NCBI RefSeq assembly: GCF_030151805.1
Contig: NZ_JASLCN010000107.1
Coordinates: 1 to 8,174 of the forward strand
Direction of reading: 5' to 3'
Length of the DNA: 8,174 bases
From: Fluviicola sp.
GTDB lineage: Bacteria > Bacteroidota > Bacteroidia > Flavobacteriales_D > Crocinitomicaceae
Under the pieces are notes generated by a model that made no database searches, was not told the DNA's origin, and saw nothing but the letters and a program-made list of their open reading frames with translations. The position numbers and the translations under genes are program-made. Shown in pieces: positions 1-6,531 of this stretch (position 1 is the stretch's first letter; each line of letters opens with the position of its first letter).

Positions 1-59
1 TGCGCGAAAGAAGCACCGGATATCAATAGAGAAATAAGGAAACTAGTGATGAATTTCAT
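1..59 (-). CDS. N-terminus of a secreted protein with signal peptide (3' part outside window), possibly LolA-like
   Basis: Inside the end of the deacetylase gene, in another frame, an ATG at 57-59 opens a frame of 19 codons that stays open to the window edge. It reads MKFITSFLISLLISGASFA: one Lys, a hydrophobic core and a small-x-small SGASFA end, a textbook Sec signal peptide with likely cleavage after the last Ala. No lipobox Cys is visible. The 17-nt overlap with the preceding gene suits this operon's coupled style. The product is not identifiable from so few residues. Flexirubin and aryl-polyene clusters commonly encode a periplasmic LolA-like lipoprotein-carrier protein, so that is the leading guess, purely from context. 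Confidence 0.6.
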   Translation of the reverse strand, partial: MKFITSFLISLLISGASFA

Positions 60-810
60 GAATGAATTTTTTCAGTTGTTCTTGTTTTGCAAAGATAATA
101 CCATTCGACTGCGCGCGTTGAATATATGCTTCCAAAACTACAGAAGTATGCGCTAAATTGTCGTGCATTAAGACAATACTTCCTTTTTTAGTGAGCCGGA
201 TCAACCGTGTGAGCAATTGTGCCTCGTTTTTGAATGAATCGTAAGAGCGTACGTTCCAGCCTACAATTTTCAGGGTTCGTTTTTTGAGTACGCTTGCAAT
301 GCTTGGATTCATGTACCCGATTGGTGGGCGGAAAAGCCGGATTTCTCTTTTTGTGAGTGCCGCCAGGTTCTTTTCTGCCGCATCAATTTCTGCTGCAATT
401 TTTTTCCGGCTGTACATGGCAAAAAAGATGGGATGGTTTTGCGTGTGATTCCCAATTTCATGTCCTTCGTCAATGATGCGCCGGATCAATTCCGGATGTT
501 CCGTTGCTTTCTTCCCGATTACGAAAAACAGGGCTTTGATTTCATATTTCTGAAGAATATCGAGTACTTCTGCCGTATGAACCGGATCAGGACCATCATC
601 AAAAGTGAGAATCACTTCCGGTGAGGAGTTTTTGTAAACTGCCGGATAAAAGTATTCGAAGCGAAGAAATAAGATTCCGGAAGCAAGAATGAGGTTGAAT
701 AAAACGACAATGGAAACAATGATTGTCCAGAAATAAGGACTTTCGCGAAAAAACACGAAACAGATGAGAAGCGAAAGACACCCAACAGCAGTATTGAGTT
801 TATGCTTCAT
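43..810 (-). CDS. Membrane-anchored polysaccharide deacetylase (NodB/CE4 family)
   Basis: A 255-residue protein with two hydrophobic N-terminal segments (about 9-21 and 28-50) followed by a complete NodB domain. Motif 1 is TFDDGP (69-74), with Asp71 the likely base and Asp72 a metal ligand. Motif 2 is HTQNH (122-126), with His122 and His126 the other metal ligands. Motif 3 is RPPIGY (161-166), Trp185 starts motif 4, and IVLMHD (212-217) is motif 5 with His216. CE4 enzymes hydrolyse N-acetyl or O-acetyl groups on sugars using a divalent metal. Because both flanks of the two-helix hairpin are short, the side of the membrane on which the catalytic domain lies cannot be settled by eye. Its role in a polyene operon is not established; removing an acyl group from a sugar or lipid attached to the pigment is conceivable. 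It overlaps the CLF-like gene by 11 nt and the next gene by 17 nt. Confidence 0.92.
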   Translation of the reverse strand: MKHKLNTAVGCLSLLICFVFFRESPYFWTIIVSIVVLFNLILASGILFLRFEYFYPAVYKNSSPEVILTFDDGPDPVHTAEVLDILQKYEIKALFFVIGKKATEHPELIRRIIDEGHEIGNHTQNHPIFFAMYSRKKIAAEIDAAEKNLAALTKREIRLFRPPIGYMNPSIASVLKKRTLKIVGWNVRSYDSFKNEAQLLTRLIRLTKKGSIVLMHDNLAHTSVVLEAYIQRAQSNGIIFAKQEQLKKFIHEIHH

Positions 811-1720
811 TGCTGCTTAAAAGAGTTAATCCCAATTTGCCGGATTCGAGGTTGTTTACAATCAATACTTTTTTGGCTGAAGGGTGTTCAATGAACCAAT
901 CATGCGCCAAATGGAATGCAAAAGCGGAAGCACTTTGGTAATATCCCGAATGAGCCAGGAAATTGACATGCTTCGGTCCTGCTGCTGCAAAAGTGTTGTT
1001 TCCTTCCAGGATTAAACCCAAATCTTGTAATTGAATGGCATGTTTCTTCAAGAATCCGGAAACGATTTGCTCCGGGTTTTCATGCGAAAAAATCACTTCA
1101 CAGGCTTGAACATGCGCAATGGATTGATTTTTATCCGAAGAAATGACTCCGAAACTTGCTCCGGAAGTAAATGGAAAGTCGGTCTGGATCAACGATCCGC
1201 GTAAACGTTCCAAAAACGGAATAGCTTCATCGGCTGCGCCAACAAGTACGGATTTTTTTCCTTCGTCCACACACAAAAGCCCATCCATCAAAGCCACTTC
1301 AAACGAAACAGCATTTTGCGTATGTGTCATGTTGTATGCGTGATTCTTCAAATCCAAAGAAATCTGCCCTGAAATGGTATTGTGTGTGCTTTGTATAAAA
1401 GCGGTCGGTGAAAGAATATCTCCGCTCACTGTATTGATCGTTACGAGAAATTTTTCTGTATCCGTCAAACAACCAAGTGCTGTTCCAACAGAAATCGAAT
1501 CGAATTCAAGCGCCGTTTTTTCCTGGCATTCTTTCGAAGCAGCGATTCCCATGCGTAAAATGGTACTCAAACGTCTGAGTGCTGCAACGGGAATATAGGC
1601 CTTGTAATCCGGAGAGATTAAAGCATGATCGGAATTCAAAGGTTTCAATTCCTTCCACAGGTTTTCCTTCTGAAAAGAATCCTGATGCGTAATTGATTCG
1701 ATATGTTGAATGAAATACAT
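800..1720 (-). CDS. Chain-length-factor-like ketosynthase homologue (catalytically inactive KS-beta)
   Basis: A 306-residue, shortened KS-fold protein that fits the beta-ketoacyl synthase chain-length-factor family (Ketoacyl-synt_2 type). The signature FIQSTHNTISGQISL (108-122) is the KS helix before the nucleophile, followed by YNMTHTQNAVSFEVAL and the strand VLVGAADEA (158-166). Aligned with KS-C, every catalytic residue is replaced: Cys by Gln136, the first His by about Gly241 in LILEGNNTF, Lys by Leu255 and the second His by Tyr260 in AHSGYYQSASA. Gln at the Cys position is typical of type II PKS chain-length factors. It would heterodimerise with KS-C, shaping the tunnel that sets polyene length, and would not condense by itself. 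Its ATG follows the KS-C TAG by one nucleotide, which suits equimolar synthesis. Its end overlaps the deacetylase by 11 nt. The residue-for-residue alignment was done by eye. Confidence 0.87.
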   Translation of the reverse strand: MYFIQHIESITHQDSFQKENLWKELKPLNSDHALISPDYKAYIPVAALRRLSTILRMGIAASKECQEKTALEFDSISVGTALGCLTDTEKFLVTINTVSGDILSPTAFIQSTHNTISGQISLDLKNHAYNMTHTQNAVSFEVALMDGLLCVDEGKKSVLVGAADEAIPFLERLRGSLIQTDFPFTSGASFGVISSDKNQSIAHVQACEVIFSHENPEQIVSGFLKKHAIQLQDLGLILEGNNTFAAAGPKHVNFLAHSGYYQSASAFAFHLAHDWFIEHPSAKKVLIVNNLESGKLGLTLLSSNEA

Positions 1721-1721
1721 G

Positions 1722-2897
1722 CTAAACCTTGCTTAAGATAATGCTTGAGTTGTTTCCGCCAAAACCAAAGGAATTGGAGAGAATATGTTTGATCTCGTTT
1801 CCTTCCGAGTAATACTTCACCGGAACGAGTCCTGTTTCTTCGATCGCTTGTTTGAAATTCAGGTTTGGAAGTAAACTTCCGTTGTTCAAGGCCAAAATTC
1901 CGAAAACGGCTTCAATTCCTCCTGAAGCAGCTAAAGTATGACCTGTATATGCTTTGGTGGAACTAAATGCTGGAACGGTATTTCCGAAAACATTCTTAAT
2001 TCCGTGAGATTCGGATAAATCGTTGTTCGGAGTAGCTGTTCCGTGTGCATTGATATAATCAATATCCTCCGGGTTCAAACCGGCAATTTTCAACGCGCCT
2101 TTCATGGATAAGCTTGCTCCCAAACCTTCCGGTGAAGAAGCAGTTTGATGATACGCATCCGAAGCATTGCTCCACCCGGAAAGAACCGCCAAGGGTTTTT
2201 TACCGGTTTTTTTGATTGTTTCTTCGGTTTCCAAAACCAAGAATCCTGCGCCTTCTCCGAGATTCAAGCCTTTGCGGGTCTCATCAAAGGGTCTGCACCA
2301 TTCGTCATCAAAAATCATTAGGGAACGGAATCCGGAAATGGTAAACTGTGAAAGTCCGTCCGTTCCGCCCACTACTGCGCGATCCAATTGTCCGCTCAAC
2401 AGCATTCTTGCTCCGAGCATGATGGAATTTGCAGCAGAAGAACACGCCGTGGAAATGGTGTTGACATATCCGTCGATTCCCAACTCTTTGGCAATTTGTT
2501 CGCTGGTCGTCCCGCTCGGATGGTTTCTGTAGATCTCTAAATCATCTTTTTCGTCGTTCAGGAAGTCTTTGTAAGCGATTTCGCTCACATCCATTCCTCC
2601 GACGGATGTTCCGGAGATTAAACCTGTTTTAAATGCTGCCGATAATTCGTGGCCCTGAAATGCTTCCTTTGCAGCGATCATTCCGAGCAAAGCTGTCCGG
2701 GATGCGTTCTGTGTTAAGGAAAAACGCTCAATTAATTCGCTGTTTGTCCACCGGATTTCTCCGACTTTAAATCGTTCTGTGTAGGTTTTTTCTCCTTGTT
2801 TGATGCCCGTCTCTTCAGAACGCAGGGCATGTAAGGTTTCTTCTACGTTTTCGCCGATAGAAGAAATAACACCGTATCCAGTAACGTAAATGCGCAT
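1722..2897 (-). CDS. Beta-ketoacyl-ACP synthase KS-C (probable catalytic partner of the adjacent CLF)
   Basis: A 391-residue FabF-type ketosynthase with a complete active site. Cys152 lies in STACSSAANSI, His285 in NAHGTATP, Lys315 and His320 in SSTKAYTGHTLAASGG, and NSFGFGGNNSS (375-385) forms the C-terminal loop. VTGYGVISSIG opens the first strand, and PFDETRKGLNLGEGAG (203-218) is the usual mid-domain motif. The start codon directly abuts the ACP-B stop, and its TAG is separated by one nucleotide from the CLF-like gene. In type II PKS and aryl-polyene systems, for example ApeO:ApeC, an active KS forms a heterodimer with a Cys-less CLF encoded next to it. The arrangement here strongly suggests the same, with KS-C performing iterative condensation of the polyene chain on ACP-B or ACP-A. 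Confidence 0.92.
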   Translation of the reverse strand: MRIYVTGYGVISSIGENVEETLHALRSEETGIKQGEKTYTERFKVGEIRWTNSELIERFSLTQNASRTALLGMIAAKEAFQGHELSAAFKTGLISGTSVGGMDVSEIAYKDFLNDEKDDLEIYRNHPSGTTSEQIAKELGIDGYVNTISTACSSAANSIMLGARMLLSGQLDRAVVGGTDGLSQFTISGFRSLMIFDDEWCRPFDETRKGLNLGEGAGFLVLETEETIKKTGKKPLAVLSGWSNASDAYHQTASSPEGLGASLSMKGALKIAGLNPEDIDYINAHGTATPNNDLSESHGIKNVFGNTVPAFSSTKAYTGHTLAASGGIEAVFGILALNNGSLLPNLNFKQAIEETGLVPVKYYSEGNEIKHILSNSFGFGGNNSSIILSKV

Positions 2898-3152
2898 TTA
2901 TTGATTTTTAGCGATGTAATCCGCTAAGGTATTTACGGATTGAAAAATTTCTTTTCCCTGGTTCGGATCTGCGATTTTAATTCCGTAGTTGGAATCCAGC
3001 AAAACGATGAATTCCAATGCGTCGATGGAATCCAATCCAAGTCCCTGGTCTCCGAACAAAGGAGCATCGTCTTGAATATCTGCAGGAGTTAAATCTTCCA
3101 GATTGAGTTGCTCAATGATTTGAGCCTTCAGGTTTTCTTTTAAATCACTCAT
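2898..3152 (-). CDS. Acyl carrier protein ACP-B
   Basis: An 84-residue ACP. Ser42 in GLGLDSIDALEF is the predicted phosphopantetheine attachment site, preceded by the acidic loop DIQDDAPLFGDQ and followed by the helix FIVLLDSNYGIKI. A short insertion-like stretch, DPNQGKEIF, comes before the last helix VNTLADYIAKN. The DxGLGLDSIDALE pattern differs from ACP-A's LDLDSLDYVDL, so the two carriers probably serve different partners. Its ATG lies within the end of the half-KS gene (8-nt overlap), and its TAA abuts the ATG of KS-C. It thus sits between two KS-related pairs and is the natural carrier for the KS-C/CLF pair. The A/T-rich upstream sequence lacks a Shine-Dalgarno motif. Confidence 0.95.
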   Translation of the reverse strand: MSDLKENLKAQIIEQLNLEDLTPADIQDDAPLFGDQGLGLDSIDALEFIVLLDSNYGIKIADPNQGKEIFQSVNTLADYIAKNQ

Positions 3153-3753
3153 TTCTATATTGTTTAATTAGAGTTGAAAGTTCGATTGTAGCTGAATGTG
3201 TATCCTCATTTGAAGGAGAAAGCAAAAATAGGAAACATTCTTGTTCGCCATTTGTTTTTGCTTCGACCCATCCGCAAAGACAAAGCGTATTTCCTTTGTT
3301 GAATCCGATCTGAGCCAGTTCCGTAAAGTTTTCTGCCTTGAATTGTTCTTCGATGAAAAAACAGTTTTCGCCGTACCATTTATTGCGGATAGACAATTCG
3401 CCCGTAACAATGTTCGGCAAGGTATAGACGAATAAAGACGGACTCGGATTGTTGAGCTTTTCGTAAGAATCTACAAAGAGATTGTCGGTATATTGGCTGG
3501 AAGATGTATTTGCAAAAAGCAAAAACAAATCATTTTCCAAATCAGCATCTTCCGGGAAAAACGGAAGTAAGATCTCTGTTCCGATAAAAGCCATTTTCGA
3601 CAAAACATCCATCTTATAGAATTTTGGATATTCTGCACCCAATTGCTGATAGGCTGCTTTGAACGGATTCTCTTCGGCTTTGGTATCAAAAATCAATTTT
3701 CCGTTCAGTTTTGTTCCATCCGGACAAACGTAGCTGTGTGCTAATATCTTCAT
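3145..3753 (-). CDS. Half-ketosynthase / CLF-like protein without catalytic cysteine
   Basis: A 202-residue protein that follows the N-terminal half of a ketosynthase. YKMDVLSKMAFIGTEILL (46-63) resembles the early KS helix, LFLLFANTSSS (76-86) the strand before the Gly-Thr turn, and FVYTLPNIVTGELSIRN (108-124) the KS helix containing PNxxxGxxAIR. GEN at 128-130 fits the Gly-Pro before the nucleophile strand. Aligned without gaps to E. coli FabF from memory, the nucleophile position is Gln137. Gly154 fits the next conserved turn, and CGWVE (160-164) fits the GGAE strand with one residue deleted. The KS second half, with both His residues and the Lys, is absent. It cannot be a condensing enzyme by itself; Gln at this position is the signature of type II PKS chain-length factors. 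It is ATGA-coupled to KS-B and overlaps ACP-B by 8 nt. A structural or length-control partner of KS-B is inferred. Similar short proteins in flavobacterial pigment clusters are, as I recall, annotated 3-oxoacyl-ACP synthase. Confidence 0.75.
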   Translation of the reverse strand: MKILAHSYVCPDGTKLNGKLIFDTKAEENPFKAAYQQLGAEYPKFYKMDVLSKMAFIGTEILLPFFPEDADLENDLFLLFANTSSSQYTDNLFVDSYEKLNNPSPSLFVYTLPNIVTGELSIRNKWYGENCFFIEEQFKAENFTELAQIGFNKGNTLCLCGWVEAKTNGEQECFLFLLSPSNEDTHSATIELSTLIKQYRNE

Positions 3754-4826
3754 CCTTCCTTTTGTAAGATTAAACTTGCGTTTCCGCCACCGAATCCGGA
3801 AGCAGTTTTGAGTACGGTTTTCAATTCTTTGGAACTCACTTCCTGCACAATGTTTAGCGGCACGGAAGTTCCTGTTTCTTTAAAGCCCAAGTTTGGAAAC
3901 AGGAGATTTTGCTCCATAGATACAATACTCATGATTGTTTCAAGAATTCCGGCTGCTCCAAGCGTATGCCCGAAATATCCTTTCATGCTGTTGAGCGGAA
4001 CCCGGTCGAGTTGTGTTCTTCCGAAAGCAATACTTTCCATTTCATCGTTAAAAACAGTTGCTGTTCCGTGAGCTGAAATGAAATCAATAGCTGTTGCGGT
4101 CAAACCGCTTCGTTTCAATGTTTTTTCAATGGATCGCACCAAACCTTCTCCTGTGCGTGACGGACCGGAGATATGATTGGCGTCGTTGGAAGACGAACCG
4201 CCTTTATACAAAACAGCGTGGTCGCGGATTTTCTCTTTGGAAACGAGAATGATTCCGCATCCTTCGCCCAAAGTGGTTCCGTTTCTTTCCTTATCGAAAG
4301 GTTTACACGCTTCATTGCTCAATGCAAACAAACTTTGAAAACCGTAGGAAACGAATTCCGAAACGGCATCAATTCCGATCACGAGTACCTGATCGAATGT
4401 GTCCGCCACTAAATAATCCGTAGCGGTATTGATCGCGATAACTCCGGAGATACATGCGTTTGAGATAATGAAAACCGGGGATTTCGGGAAGAATTCACGG
4501 ATGATGGTTTGCGTACTTGAAAACGTATCTTCCGGCAACAAATCCAGGTTTCCTTTGGTAGAACTAACAATTACCGCCGTTCTTTCCAAGGCATTTTCCG
4601 GAAGTGTAAGCTGGATCTTCTCCAAAGCTTCCCGAAGCAGGCCATCGTAACGGTTTGTTTCGATTTCCGTTCTTTTCGCCAAAGGAAGATTGCTGTTCTG
4701 GAAACCCGACTTTTCAAACACCCGGATTCCGGAAATTCCGTTTTTGAAAGCTTCCAGGTGTTGTTCAACCGTGTTTCCAAGCGGTGTAACCAACGAAAGA
4801 TATTGTATGTAAACGGATTTATCCAT
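3750..4826 (-). CDS. Compact beta-ketoacyl-ACP synthase KS-B
   Basis: With ATG at 4826 the protein has 358 residues, about 30-50 shorter than KS-A and KS-C. The preceding codon at 4829 is TTG, which would add one residue; ATG is preferred. The active site is complete: Cys125 in ISNACISG, His253 in SAHGTATV, Lys282 and His287 in SMKGYFGHTLGAAG. PFDKERNGTTLGEGCG (177-192) and the C-terminal ASGFGGGNAS loop are also present. The shortening lies before the nucleophile: only about 12 residues separate the TKG turn from the helix leading into the Cys, against about 30 in KS-C, so a surface or dimer-interface loop is reduced. It should condense acyl chains with malonyl-ACP, but its shape suggests a different partner or substrate from the other two. 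It overlaps the thioesterase by 8 nt, and its stop overlaps the half-KS start by 4 nt, implying coupled synthesis with that protein. Confidence 0.9.
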   Translation of the reverse strand: MDKSVYIQYLSLVTPLGNTVEQHLEAFKNGISGIRVFEKSGFQNSNLPLAKRTEIETNRYDGLLREALEKIQLTLPENALERTAVIVSSTKGNLDLLPEDTFSSTQTIIREFFPKSPVFIISNACISGVIAINTATDYLVADTFDQVLVIGIDAVSEFVSYGFQSLFALSNEACKPFDKERNGTTLGEGCGIILVSKEKIRDHAVLYKGGSSSNDANHISGPSRTGEGLVRSIEKTLKRSGLTATAIDFISAHGTATVFNDEMESIAFGRTQLDRVPLNSMKGYFGHTLGAAGILETIMSIVSMEQNLLFPNLGFKETGTSVPLNIVQEVSSKELKTVLKTASGFGGGNASLILQKEG

Positions 4827-5247
4827 CAATCCAGTTTTGCTTTTCTTCCCAAATGCGGTAGAATTCAGGTTTGATCAATTCCAGGGTTCTGTCGGAAGTG
4901 AACATAAATACCTGCATGGTCATTCCGGTTGCAGCGATTTGCTTCGTTGCGTTATTGATCACTTCGTAACGAAATACGATCTTGGCAGAATCGTGTTGTT
5001 CCAGGATGACGTTTACCAACGCAGATTCACCGTAAAAAATCGAAGCTTTATGAGCAATTTCCGATTTTACGATGGGGATGAAGTACCCTTTTGCATGAAC
5101 ATCGAGGTATTCGATTCCGTATTCCTTGCCGAAATGCTCTCTGGCGTCTTCAAAAAACTTCAGATAGTTTCCATGCCACACAACACCCATTGCGTCTGTC
5201 TCGCTGAAGCGTACAGGTATCAGAATGGATGATTTCAGAACTTTCAT
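4819..5247 (-). CDS. 4HBT/YbgC-like acyl thioesterase
   Basis: A 142-residue single hotdog domain. The N-terminal signature SETDAMGVVWHGNYLKFFED (15-34) carries Asp18, the catalytic acid of 4-hydroxybenzoyl-CoA/YbgC-type thioesterases, with His25, Asn27 and Tyr28 typical of the family. Such enzymes hydrolyse acyl-CoA or acyl-ACP thioesters in the cytoplasm. Here it could release a finished or stalled aryl or polyene chain from an ACP, a role proposed for the 4HBT protein of aryl-polyene clusters. The ATG at 5247 is chosen because it forms a 4-nt ATGA overlap with the dehydratase-like gene, fits the tight operon spacing and gives the usual YbgC length. An upstream in-frame ATG at 5271 would add eight residues and a 28-nt overlap. 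The end overlaps KS-B by 8 nt. Confidence 0.9.
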   Translation of the reverse strand: MKVLKSSILIPVRFSETDAMGVVWHGNYLKFFEDAREHFGKEYGIEYLDVHAKGYFIPIVKSEIAHKASIFYGESALVNVILEQHDSAKIVFRYEVINNATKQIAATGMTMQVFMFTSDRTLELIKPEFYRIWEEKQNWIDG

Positions 5248-5663
5248 GCCAGAACGATTTTCATTTGACAACTCAAAAGCACTTCTCCGTTGGATGTTGC
5301 CGTTCCTTCAATCAAGTGAATCGTATCGAAGGTGCTCAGGATGTGAACGGAAGTTTCAATCTGATCGTTCAGTTTTGCGGGATTTGAGATTTGAACCTGT
5401 GTCACTGCTCCGATAAACCCGATTTTCGGTTCACCGTCTTCTTCCAGGCTGTTCAGATAACCGAACCCTGCAGCGCAAGTCTGGGCAATGTTTTCAATCA
5501 ATGCCGATTCGGACAATATGCCGTTTTCCAGGAACAGGTTATCCGAAGCAATGGTGAAATTGCTCTGAAAACCGTTCTGATCGGCATTCAAAAGTGCATC
5601 AATCATCACAAAAGGAGCCTTTTGCGGGATAATCGACGTAATATTTTCTTTGTTAATCAACAT
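5244..5663 (-). CDS. Hotdog-fold 3-hydroxyacyl-ACP dehydratase-like protein lacking the FabZ histidine
   Basis: With ATG at 5663 the protein has 139 residues, close to FabZ (about 140-150). An in-frame TTG at 5672 would add three residues, but ATG is preferred and overlaps the acyltransferase by 11 nt. IPQKAPFVMID (12-22) matches the FabZ N-terminal LPHRxPFLLVD motif. The central hotdog helix follows: ESALIENIAQTCAAGFGYL, with Glu57 at the FabZ catalytic acid position. A later strand carries ISNPAKLNDQIE. FabZ has a catalytic His 14 residues before that Glu; here the corresponding segment is NLFLENG, and no His occurs anywhere before the helix. The protein is therefore either a dehydratase with altered chemistry, the non-catalytic half of a dehydratase pair, or another acyl-ACP-binding hotdog protein. 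It ends in an ATGA overlap with the thioesterase. The fold is confident; the activity is not. Confidence 0.82.
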   Translation of the reverse strand: MLINKENITSIIPQKAPFVMIDALLNADQNGFQSNFTIASDNLFLENGILSESALIENIAQTCAAGFGYLNSLEEDGEPKIGFIGAVTQVQISNPAKLNDQIETSVHILSTFDTIHLIEGTATSNGEVLLSCQMKIVLA

Positions 5664-6525
5664 AATAATCAAAAAAGTTAAACCATTGGGTCGGACTGGC
5701 TTTTACCTGCTCTTCCAAATGCCTGACATACGCTTCGGCAATTTTCTCAGGCGACTCGAATTCAGTCAACGGATTTGTTGCACTTAATTCGTAGTGAGTA
5801 CTTCCCGATTTTACTGCGTATACAAAGGTAAGCGGAACTTTGAATTTATGGGCCATAATAAACGGTCCGGCCGGAAATTCCGCCATGCCGTTCAAAAAGG
5901 GCAATTTAAAGTTTTTCTGACCCGGAGTCGTTCTGTCGGCATGCAGTGCGATCAGCTCGTTGCGTTTCAAAGCCTGGTGAATCAGGATGAGGTGCGACAG
6001 ATCATCTTTGATGGGAATCAATTGGTATTGCGATTTCCCAGCAGCGTCTTCTATGTAAGCTTTGATCTTTTGGACTTCTGCATCCAGCATCAGGATGTTG
6101 ATCTTCAACGTAATGCGTTCTCCCAGCAAATTTCCAGCGTTTTCCCAGTTTCCCAAATGAGCGGAAAAGAGGAAACCACCTTTTCCTTCCGCGTTCATTT
6201 TGATCAATGCTTCTTCGTTGTTAAAACGAAACGTAAAGATTCTTTTACGCGGTGTTTTTAAAGCAATTCTGTCGATAAGTGTTTGCCCGAACAAATATAA
6301 ATTCCGGGCAGTGGCTTTAGTTGCCTGCCATTTGGTATACTGAAATCCTTTTTGGTAAAATGAAATAAGTGCTCTTCTGGGTTTTCTTGAAAAAAGGAGA
6401 AAGTAGCCGGAAACACCGATACAAAAGAAGTAAGCAAACCGGACTCCTAAGAATCGAATAGAGTAGATAAAAAATTTATACCCCCAAAGCGAACCCTTGG
6501 TTTTGCCGTCCCATTTTTGTTCCAT
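5653..6525 (-). CDS. LpxL/HtrB-family membrane acyltransferase
   Basis: A 290-residue protein of the lipid A biosynthesis lauroyl/myristoyl acyltransferase (LABLAT) family, whose members are usually about 290-310 residues. A hydrophobic segment at roughly 25-46 would anchor it to the cytoplasmic face of the inner membrane. The catalytic H-x4-E motif is His123 and Glu128 in SAHLGNWE. Further family motifs are LHADRTTPGQ (194-203), FPAGPF (217-222) and an aromatic C-terminal WFNFFDYY. The family transfers an acyl chain from acyl-ACP to a hydroxyl acceptor. In flexirubin and aryl-polyene clusters such enzymes are thought to attach the polyene acyl chain to its lipid or resorcinol partner, and the flanking ACP supports that reading here. 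The acceptor is unknown. A housekeeping lipid A role is possible but unlikely inside this operon. Its last 11 nt overlap the next gene. Confidence 0.9.
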   Translation of the reverse strand: MEQKWDGKTKGSLWGYKFFIYSIRFLGVRFAYFFCIGVSGYFLLFSRKPRRALISFYQKGFQYTKWQATKATARNLYLFGQTLIDRIALKTPRKRIFTFRFNNEEALIKMNAEGKGGFLFSAHLGNWENAGNLLGERITLKINILMLDAEVQKIKAYIEDAAGKSQYQLIPIKDDLSHLILIHQALKRNELIALHADRTTPGQKNFKLPFLNGMAEFPAGPFIMAHKFKVPLTFVYAVKSGSTHYELSATNPLTEFESPEKIAEAYVRHLEEQVKASPTQWFNFFDYYVD

Positions 6526-6531
6526 TCACCT

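Noticed and set aside
4829..5271. Longer starts: TTG at 4829 for KS-B, TTG at 5672 for the dehydratase-like protein, ATG at 5271 for the thioesterase
   Set aside because: An ATG close by gives family-typical lengths and operon-typical overlaps (8, 11 and 4 nt). The longer thioesterase start would need a 28-nt overlap and adds a non-conserved tail.
5794..6261. A 155-codon plus-strand open frame antisense to the acyltransferase
   Set aside because: It lies wholly inside a well-conserved gene on the other strand and its translation shows no recognisable motif. The same holds for the plus-strand frames at 4837-5232 and 2167-2532. They are shadows of coding sequence.
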